Assembly: GCA_022826865.1 (NCBI GenBank)
Contig: JAJDUC010000034.1
Coordinates: 1-37,367, forward strand
Source: Anaerolineae bacterium
GTDB lineage: Bacteria > Chloroflexota > Anaerolineae > Aggregatilineales > Phototrophicaceae
DNA length: 37,367 nucleotides
Direction of reading: 5' to 3'
The notes beneath the pieces were generated by a model, which worked only from the letters and a program-made list of their open reading frames with translations, searched no databases and was not told the DNA's origin. How positions within the stretch are numbered: the stretch's first letter is position 1; each line of letters begins with the position of its first letter. Position numbers and translations under genes: made by a program. This document shows, in pieces, positions 31,382 to 37,367 of this stretch.

Positions 31382-33214
31382 ATGCTCAGAACGCGAAATT
31401 GGCAATATGCGCTTCTCTTGCTCGCGGGCATTCCGGCGTTTGTCTTCGCGTACCTGGGGCATTTCAGTCGTTTAATCGTAGACGACTATTGCTCGTTCCA
31501 CGCGGAACGAACCATGGATGCTTGGAAAGGCATACTCTTCTACTTCGAGACGCAGTCAGCGTCCTGGTCGCGAATTGCGCTGCACTCGATTTTGTCTCCA
31601 TTCGAAGTCCTCGCGGTCGCCTTGACGCCGCCTGCCATTGTCGCTTTGTCGACCATCGGTCTTTATTGGATCCTGCGACAGGCGGTCGCGACTTTACTGC
31701 GGGGCCGGCCGCATAGAATAGCAAACTGGATCATCTCGCTTCTGATTACGGCCGCGGCCATTAACGCCTTTGCTTCGCCTGAATCGTTTTATTGGTACAA
31801 CGCAAGTACTGGCTATACTTTGCCCGCCGCCCTTTTCATCATCTATCTCGCGCTATTAATCGCATTGGCCGGCAAGGACCGGTCAGCGTTCGCGCAGTAC
31901 CTGGGGCTGGTGGCAAGTGTCGCCATAGCCTTTGGCTTGGGCGGGGCATCGGAAATGTTCGCCGTCTTCCAGTTTGCATTTCTGACGGTCGCTATCGTTT
32001 ACATCATTCTGTTCATTGCGCCATCCCTCAGGCGTCGCTTTTTGTCCCTTTTTCTCGCCGGCTGGTTGGGGAACGCGGCGGCGCTGATGGTGCATCTCAG
32101 TTCTCCCGGCATGTATGCTCGGGTTGAGGCAATTGAAGCTGGACCCATCGCGCGGATTCGATTTCTGCCCGACCTTCTGAGCAGCTCACAGAAGCTAACC
32201 CTGCATTATCTGGCGCAGCAGGACACATTCGCCGGTTTCATGCTTCTCTTTGGCCTTGGGCTCGTCGCAACCCTATTACTGTATCGTCCTGTCATGTCGG
32301 CGGGGCAATCAAAATCTCTGACGCTCGGGACCGCGCCGCTCTGGCTCTGCCTGTTTGCGCAGCTGCTCTTTGTGCCGATCTTGTGGACGCACACAAGTGA
32401 TCTGCCTCAGTTAGCGAATCGCTTCAGTTATGCTTTTGCCACGGTCCTGGTCGTCAACTTGCTTTCCCTCCTTGTCATACTGGCCATGCTGCTTTGGCGA
32501 AGACGAGTCGCGCAGTCTATTCTCACAAATCGAAATGGCTTGCCACTTTATTTGACTTCTATATTGCTGTTCGTGACTGTTCTGTTCGGCATGACGCAGT
32601 TGCGAAGCATCGACATTAGGGCGGCCGCCTACCTAATCTTTACATCGCTTACATTTATTGGCGCGCTGGGCTGGCAGCTTGCGCCTTTGACGGCGGAACC
32701 GCGCGCTAAAAGGTTTGCACTGCTGGCCACCGTTTCCTATATCATGCCTGTCGCGGCAACCGCTGGGTTGGTGGCTGTTTCGCTATACGGCCGCGGCTCG
32801 GTAACGGAGCGCATTCTGGCGCCAATAGCTTATTTGCAAGTGATACCCGGGCTCATTTGGGGGGCGTATTTCGCATTTCTGATTCAGCGCTTGCGCTTGC
32901 GGTCAGGAGCTAGCAAGCGCTGGATTCCAGTCTCCGGCGCGATCGGGATTGTATTGCTTGCGTCAGTGGCGACCGGTATCGCCTTCGGTCACGCCAAGCA
33001 AATTCCGGACTTCTCGGTTTTTGCCAGAGAGTGGGAGGCGCGCCACCAGCAATTGTTACAGGCGCGTGAGAATGGCGTTCAAGACGTCGAAGTTGAGCCG
33101 CTGGCATATGACTTGTCGTATTTTCTGTTGGGCAAGGACATGTCGGATCATGTTGAGAGAAATTGCGCGCAATTGTATTACGACATCGACAATATCAGCG
33201 TTGTTCGTTCCTGA
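31382..33214 (+). CDS. Polytopic membrane protein, tandem-array member 2
   Basis: The 610-residue homologue is close to members 3 and 4. It opens LLLLAGIPAFVFAYLGHFSRLIVDDYCSF with D34-D35 (helix and motif, given in one run only here in part). LHSILSPFEVLAVALTPPA, ESFYWYNASTGYTLPAA, GLGGASEMFAVFQFAFL, WTHTSDLPQLANRFSYAFA and GSVTERILAPIAYLQVIPGL follow; all recur in its neighbours. The tail FAREWEARHQQLLQARENG ... YYDIDNISVV is soluble. The in-frame TTG at 31376 is less likely than the ATG at 31382, which makes the N-termini and lengths of members 2-4 match (610, 611, 611). GT-C-like transfer of a sugar from a lipid donor is the best guess. Confidence 0.72.
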   Translation: MLRTRNWQYALLLLAGIPAFVFAYLGHFSRLIVDDYCSFHAERTMDAWKGILFYFETQSASWSRIALHSILSPFEVLAVALTPPAIVALSTIGLYWILRQAVATLLRGRPHRIANWIISLLITAAAINAFASPESFYWYNASTGYTLPAALFIIYLALLIALAGKDRSAFAQYLGLVASVAIAFGLGGASEMFAVFQFAFLTVAIVYIILFIAPSLRRRFLSLFLAGWLGNAAALMVHLSSPGMYARVEAIEAGPIARIRFLPDLLSSSQKLTLHYLAQQDTFAGFMLLFGLGLVATLLLYRPVMSAGQSKSLTLGTAPLWLCLFAQLLFVPILWTHTSDLPQLANRFSYAFATVLVVNLLSLLVILAMLLWRRRVAQSILTNRNGLPLYLTSILLFVTVLFGMTQLRSIDIRAAAYLIFTSLTFIGALGWQLAPLTAEPRAKRFALLATVSYIMPVAATAGLVAVSLYGRGSVTERILAPIAYLQVIPGLIWGAYFAFLIQRLRLRSGASKRWIPVSGAIGIVLLASVATGIAFGHAKQIPDFSVFAREWEARHQQLLQARENGVQDVEVEPLAYDLSYFLLGKDMSDHVERNCAQLYYDIDNISVVRS

Positions 33215-33384
33215 CGAGTTGCTCGCCAGCCTTATGAGTCAGGTATGGGCAGAGTTTACTCTTGTTGTTTACGCGACTGCGCAGCTTAAAAACTTGAACG
33301 AAGAAAAGCCACATGATGTGAGGCCGCCGCTCAAACACTCGCGAATTTGTTGAAGCCGGCAGCGTCAATCAAGACTCGAGCATG

Positions 33385-33390
33385 TATACT
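33385..33390 (+). promoter_or_regulatory. Putative -10 box (TATACT) before array member 3
   Basis: ATGTATACTGC lies 92 bases before the ATG at 33482, in the 267-base gap 33215-33481. The context resembles that at 31315. Nothing else is evident in this gap. Confidence 0.35.
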
Positions 33391-33481
33391 GCATAATCTA
33401 GCGGCGCTGCCAGCAAACTTGTCCGGTCTCAAGTCATGGTCTGTCGCCGCTCCGTTACCGCTTCAACAATTTAGGCGCACG

Positions 33482-35317
33482 ATGATAAGATCGCGCATTT
33501 GGCAGTTTCCACTTCTCATTCTTGCGGGCATACCGGCGTTCCTCTTCGCGTATTTAGGGCATTTCGGTCGGCTGATCTTAGACGACTACTGCGTGTTTCA
33601 TATCGCCAAAAGCATGGACGCCTGGGCTGCGATCGTGTACCACAACAGCACGAACAGCGCTTCTTTTTCCAGATTTCTGCTGCATTCTTTGTTAGCCCCG
33701 ATTGATGAATTGGCGACCGCTTTTACGACACTCGCAGTGGTAGTTTTCTCGATCACAGGCTTGTATTTGATTCTGCGTCGAGTAGTTGCCAGTCTTCTCC
33801 TTTACCGTCCCCACAGTATCGCGCTTTGGATCATCTCAACACTGGTCGCGGCGGCGTCGATTAACGCTTTTGTAACGCCACAATCTTTCTATTGGTATAA
33901 CGCAAACACCGGCTATGCGCTGCCGGCCGCAATTTGCATCCTGTATTTCGCCCTGCTGTTCGAGATCGCCCACAAAGAACGGTCGACCCTGACGATGCGC
34001 CTGGCTGTGCCGGTAAGCGCCGCGATAGCATTCGGTCTGGGCGGGGCGTCTGAAATGTTTGTGGTATTTCAGTTCGCGCTTTTGGCTCTTGCCCTCGTTT
34101 TCAGCGCCATTCTCCTCGTGTCATCCCTTCGTCTGCGCTTCTTGTCCCTGTTCTTGGCAGGCATGTTAGGGACGGTCGCGGCGCTAGCCATTCATCTCCT
34201 GTCTCCCGGGACCCGTCTTCGGATCGAAGACATCGAAGCTGGACCACACCTGCCGATTCGCACGGGATCGTTGCTTCTAAGCCGAGCTGTTGAACCGACT
34301 TTGAAGTATCTGGCGCATCAGGAGGCCTTTGCCGGCTTCATACTCCTGTTTGGCCTGGGGCTTGCGCTGACCTTGATTCTATATCGTCCCAGGCCAACTC
34401 CCGCGCCAGCCAAAGCGATAAAGCTTGAAATTTGGCCGCTCCAGCTTTGTCTCTTGCTCCAACTGCTGTTTGTTCCAGTTCTGTGGACGCATGTCAGCGA
34501 TCTCCCACAGGTTGCTGGTCGCTTCAGTTACGCATTTGCGATGGCGCTGGCGGCCAACGCGCTTTCCATCGCCGCGATGGCAACTCTGCTTCTGTGGCGC
34601 AGGCGAAAAAGCTGGGCGCTTGAATCAAGGCGAAACGGGGTAATGACATATTCGATATGTGTATTGCTTTATGTTGTGACGCTCTTTGCCATGACGCAGG
34701 TCCGGAACATCGACTACAAGCCGGCCGCGTACCTATTCTTTTCTTCCCTTACAACGCTATGCGCGCTGGGCTGGCAACTGTCGTTCTGCATTGCCGAACA
34801 GCGCGCCAATTGCTTTGCCCGGCTGGCCACGCTTTCTTTTATCATGCCAATCGCGACAACTGTTGCCCTGGTGGCTGTTTCGCTTTATGGCCGAGGCTCG
34901 GTGACGGAGCGCATGCTGGCGCCGATAGCTTACCTGCAAGTTATTCCCGGGCTCATTTGGGGAGCGTATTTCGCATTTCTGCTTCAGCGCTTGCGCTTGC
35001 GGTCAGGATTAAGCAAGCGGTGGACAGCCGTCCATGGCGCGCTAGGCCTGTTGCTGGCGGCATCGGTGACCATCGGCATCGTACTTGGCCATGCCAAGCT
35101 GATTCCTGACTTCGCCGTTTTCGCCAGGGAGTGGGACGCGCGCCACCAGCAGTTGCTGCAAGCGCGCGACGCTGGACAGAATCATGTCGAAGTCCGGTAT
35201 CTAGGATTCAGCCTGTCGCAGTATGTGGCGATGGGATACGACAATTGGTTCGGCATCGGGCGTCGCTGCGCGCAATCGTATTACGAAATCGACAATATCA
35301 GCCGTGTTCAGTCGTAA
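33482..35317 (+). CDS. Polytopic membrane protein, tandem-array member 3
   Basis: The 611-residue protein is, by eye, the closest relative of member 2. MIRSRIWQFPLLILAGIPAF is followed by LGHFGRLILDDYCVF (D34-D35). AFVTPQSFYWYNANTGYALP, FGLGGASEMFVVFQFALLAL, WTHVSDLPQVAGRFSYAFAM and GSVTERMLAPIAYLQVIPGL follow. The C-terminal tail reads FAREWDARHQQLLQARDAG ... YYEIDNISRVQS. The frame is open upstream to 33347, but those 45 residues lack the paralogues' sequence, so ATG 33482 is used. The next gene starts 9 bases after the stop. Function as for the other members; it may be a duplicate with a changed sugar or acceptor. Confidence 0.72.
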   Translation: MIRSRIWQFPLLILAGIPAFLFAYLGHFGRLILDDYCVFHIAKSMDAWAAIVYHNSTNSASFSRFLLHSLLAPIDELATAFTTLAVVVFSITGLYLILRRVVASLLLYRPHSIALWIISTLVAAASINAFVTPQSFYWYNANTGYALPAAICILYFALLFEIAHKERSTLTMRLAVPVSAAIAFGLGGASEMFVVFQFALLALALVFSAILLVSSLRLRFLSLFLAGMLGTVAALAIHLLSPGTRLRIEDIEAGPHLPIRTGSLLLSRAVEPTLKYLAHQEAFAGFILLFGLGLALTLILYRPRPTPAPAKAIKLEIWPLQLCLLLQLLFVPVLWTHVSDLPQVAGRFSYAFAMALAANALSIAAMATLLLWRRRKSWALESRRNGVMTYSICVLLYVVTLFAMTQVRNIDYKPAAYLFFSSLTTLCALGWQLSFCIAEQRANCFARLATLSFIMPIATTVALVAVSLYGRGSVTERMLAPIAYLQVIPGLIWGAYFAFLLQRLRLRSGLSKRWTAVHGALGLLLAASVTIGIVLGHAKLIPDFAVFAREWDARHQQLLQARDAGQNHVEVRYLGFSLSQYVAMGYDNWFGIGRRCAQSYYEIDNISRVQS

Positions 35318-35326
35318 AGACATTCG

Positions 35327-37162
35327 ATGACGAGACCGCGCATTTGGCCATATTTGCTGCTCTTGCTTTCCGGCGTTCCTGCGTTTCTGTTTGCGTATTT
35401 GGGACATTTCAGCCGGCTGATAATAGACGAACATTGTGTATTCGCAGTAGCCAGAGGCAAGGATGCCTGGCAAGTTATTCTGCATTACTACAACACGCAT
35501 ACGGCTTCTTTTTCGCGAGTCTTTTTGCATTCTGTATTCGCCCCAATAGATGTTCTGGCAACTTCGCTCATGCCGCTTGCTATTGTCGTGTTGTCCACCG
35601 TGGGTCTCTATTGGCTTTTGCATCGCATTGTCGCGAGTCTCTTGAGCGGACGGCCAAACCGAATAGCGCTTTGGATCATTTCTCTGTTGGTCACAGCCGC
35701 TGCGATTAACGCATTCATATCGCCGGAATCCATGTACTGGTATAACGCCAGCATTGGTTATACATTGCCGGCCGTATTATCAATCATGTACCTCGCCCTC
35801 CTGCTGGAAAGGGCCTGCCGGGTCCGGTCGTCATTGGCGACTTGTTTGCATATAGTCGCAAGCGCCGCGATTGCCTTCGTATTGGGCGGGGCATCAGAAA
35901 TGTTTGTGGTATTTGAGTTTACATACTTGACGCTCGCTATCGCATTCATTGTTGTATTCCTGGCATCATCGATTCGCTGGCGTTTCTTGATCCTGTTCCT
36001 CGCAGGCTGGCTCGGAACCCTCGCTGCGCTATTCGTCCATCTCATTTCTCCCGGTCTCGGCATTCGTGTCGCGAGTATTGAAGATGGATCGACAGTCGAG
36101 CAGGTAAGAGCGGCGCCAGAATTATTGAAAAGAACGCTGGATTCGACATTTCAATATCTCACGCATGAGGAGGCCTTTGCCGGTTTTATGCTGCTGTTTG
36201 GCCTTGGGCTATGCGCGACGCTGGTTCTCTATCAGCCGAGCAGAACGGCTCTACAAGACCGACCGAGAACTTCTGCGCGCTTGCCGATCTGGCTCTGCCT
36301 GCTCGTTCAGTTGATTTTTGTTCCCATCCTTTGGACACATGTAAGCGATCTGCCGCAGGTTGCCGGACGATTCAGTTATGCGTTTTCGACGGTTGTGGCA
36401 ATCAACTTGGCGGCCACTTCTTTTTTATTTTTTGCGCTGATGTGGCGCAAGCGGATAGATGCTTTGCTTCGCACCAAGCGAAACGGTCTGATGATGTGCT
36501 CGACTTTTGTTCTTCTCGGCGTTGCTCTGCTCTTCTTTATGACGCAGCTGCGCAGCATCCACATCAAAGCGTACACCTATCTTTTGGTGAGCGCGCTGAC
36601 AATTCTCGGCGCGCTTGCTTTGCAGCTATCGCAATTTGTCGCCGATCGGCGCGCCAAAAAATTTGCCTTGCCGGCCACACTCTCGTACATAATGCTAATC
36701 GCCACGACAGCGGCGCTGGCGGCCGGTTCGCTTTATGGACGCGGCTGGGTAACGCCGCGCGGACTGGCGCCCAGCGCTTACGTACACGTTATCATCGGGC
36801 TTATTTGGGGCGCGTATATTGCATTTCTGATCCAGCGCGCATGGGCGATTTCAGGAGCGGATCAGCGATGGATCACGATGCAAGCTGTGATTGGCCTGGT
36901 CTTGGTAATAACAGTGTCCGTCGGCATCACGTTTGGACATGTCAAGCAGATCCCTGATTTCGCCGCCTTTGCCAGAGATTGGGACGCGCGCCACCAGCAG
37001 CTCATTCAAGCGCGCGACAGCGAAATCCGGGATGTCGAAGTGTCGCCTCTGGATTTTAACTTGGGGATTTTTCTGATGGGCAAGGAAGTATCGCAATATA
37101 TCGAGAAAATATGTGCGGAGCGGTATTACAACTTGGATGCTATCAATATTGTTCAGTCTTGA
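35327..37162 (+). CDS. Polytopic membrane protein, tandem-array member 4 (DE variant)
   Basis: The 611-residue protein starts MTRPRIWPYLLLLLSGVPAF, then LGHFSRLIIDEHCVF. The acidic pair is D34-E35 here, with H instead of Y after it. LMPLAIVVLSTVGLYWLLH, ESMYWYNASIGYTLPAVL, LGGASEMFVVFEFTYLTLA, WTHVSDLPQVAGRFSYAFST and GWVTPRGLAPSAYVHVIIGL match its neighbours. The tail has FARDWDARHQQLIQARDSE and YYNLDAINIVQS. Only 9 bases separate it from member 3, so they are cotranscribed. No further gene follows before the terminal repeat. GT-C-like function is inferred, not shown. Confidence 0.72.
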   Translation: MTRPRIWPYLLLLLSGVPAFLFAYLGHFSRLIIDEHCVFAVARGKDAWQVILHYYNTHTASFSRVFLHSVFAPIDVLATSLMPLAIVVLSTVGLYWLLHRIVASLLSGRPNRIALWIISLLVTAAAINAFISPESMYWYNASIGYTLPAVLSIMYLALLLERACRVRSSLATCLHIVASAAIAFVLGGASEMFVVFEFTYLTLAIAFIVVFLASSIRWRFLILFLAGWLGTLAALFVHLISPGLGIRVASIEDGSTVEQVRAAPELLKRTLDSTFQYLTHEEAFAGFMLLFGLGLCATLVLYQPSRTALQDRPRTSARLPIWLCLLVQLIFVPILWTHVSDLPQVAGRFSYAFSTVVAINLAATSFLFFALMWRKRIDALLRTKRNGLMMCSTFVLLGVALLFFMTQLRSIHIKAYTYLLVSALTILGALALQLSQFVADRRAKKFALPATLSYIMLIATTAALAAGSLYGRGWVTPRGLAPSAYVHVIIGLIWGAYIAFLIQRAWAISGADQRWITMQAVIGLVLVITVSVGITFGHVKQIPDFAAFARDWDARHQQLIQARDSEIRDVEVSPLDFNLGIFLMGKEVSQYIEKICAERYYNLDAINIVQS

Positions 37163-37225
37163 TGGGCCGCTCGCCCCAGAACTGTATCGTTTTTCGACTG
37201 GACTTGCGAACGTCGGTTTAGATCG

Positions 37226-37367
37226 CCAGGGCAATCGCATCAAATTTAAATTGCGCCGATAAATGACATTTTCCCCTCAAATTATGTAATCCGTAGGGGC
37301 GTTTGTCGGTCAGTGTCTACGCGACCCGCTGAAACGCCCGCAATTTGCAGGCCATTTTCAACGGGCG
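37226..37367 (+). repeat. Type A palindromic element, copy A5 (right part cut by window end) with a 13+9 insert
   Basis: The left terminus CCAGGGCAATCGCATCAAA (37226-37244) and the body to GTAGGGGCGTTT (37293-37304) match copy A3. Then GTCGGTCAGTGTC plus TACGCGACC (37305-37326) is inserted within the first hairpin. The other arm CGCTGAAACGCCC (37327-37339) continues after it. The element runs to the end of the window inside the second hairpin's first arm. The remaining 37163-37225 contains no gene. Confidence 0.88.

Noticed and set aside
33347..33481. A 45-residue N-terminal extension of array member 3
   Set aside because: Members 2 and 4 start at the equivalent of 33482, and lengths then agree at 610-611. 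The extra residues have no match, and a TATACT promoter lies inside them.
1..37367. CRISPR array
   Set aside because: The repeats are dispersed, 150-200 bases long and not separated by regular spacers; no cas gene is present.
1..37367. Autonomous insertion sequence or transposase
   Set aside because: None of the elements with inverted termini contains a coding frame, and no transposase-like protein was found anywhere in the window.
1..37367. tRNA or rRNA genes
   Set aside because: I saw no cloverleaf with a T-loop GTTCRA motif or rRNA signature in the intergenic gaps. tRNAscan-SE would be decisive.

Overview
The window looks like a stretch of chromosome from a GC-rich, uncultured member of the Chloroflexota (Anaerolineae-like). 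This rests on a bacterial Elp3-type tRNA-modifying enzyme (the best-studied bacterial case is from Dehalococcoides), a GT39-like glycosyltransferase with a soluble C-terminal domain, a DUF6391-like protein, and many GTAGGGGCG...CGCCCCTAC hairpin repeats. The taxonomic call is inference from gene content; no rRNA or tRNA is present. Both ends of the window lie inside copies of the same repeat, as expected for a metagenomic contig broken at repeats.

Layout. 1-140: repeat. 268-630: small membrane protein, overlapping convergently with a MecA/PBP2-like class B penicillin-binding lipoprotein (620-2821, minus). On the minus strand from 9766 down to 3128: dual-specificity phosphatase, ChbG/YdjC deacetylase, MutS2, a methyltransferase and a GT39-like glycosyltransferase, with repeat elements in the gaps. 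10333-12487 plus: DUF6391-like protein, holA, and a Mrr-like protein whose nuclease residues are lost. 12573-13794: small coiled-coil membrane protein, a remnant of another Mrr C-terminus, and a complete Mrr-type endonuclease. 13799-15041 minus: cobU and cobS. 15234-18667: a DUF1697 protein, then on the minus strand DDAH, a PQQ-type sugar dehydrogenase-like propeller and a KDPG aldolase. 19029-21637: Elp3 and a thrombospondin-type-3 surface protein. 22027-25309: M20 amidohydrolase, then on the minus strand a GH13 amylase with a VOC protein. 25691-26230: helix-hairpin-helix membrane protein.

The right end (26399-37162) is the most unusual region. A 982-residue class A PBP homologue has lost all three transpeptidase motifs (SxxK, SxN, KTG). 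Three bases after its stop begins the first of four tandem, related polytopic membrane proteins (618, 610, 611 and 611 residues). They share a membrane-proximal acidic pair and a conserved C-terminal tail. GT-C glycosyltransferase-like function is an inference. I read this as a candidate envelope-glycan locus built around a PBP pseudoenzyme.

The non-coding DNA is rich. Two families of short, non-autonomous elements with terminal inverted repeats occur (type A near 1, 18.75, 21.76, 25.39 and 37.23 kb; type B near 2.91, 8.29 and 10.07 kb). Both carry GGGCGnnnn hairpins whose stem bases vary in a compensating way. A composite 13-mer plus 9-mer unit is inserted at the same point inside two type A copies, and a third copy lies at 9.9 kb. 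No transposase, CRISPR array, tRNA, rRNA or riboswitch was found.
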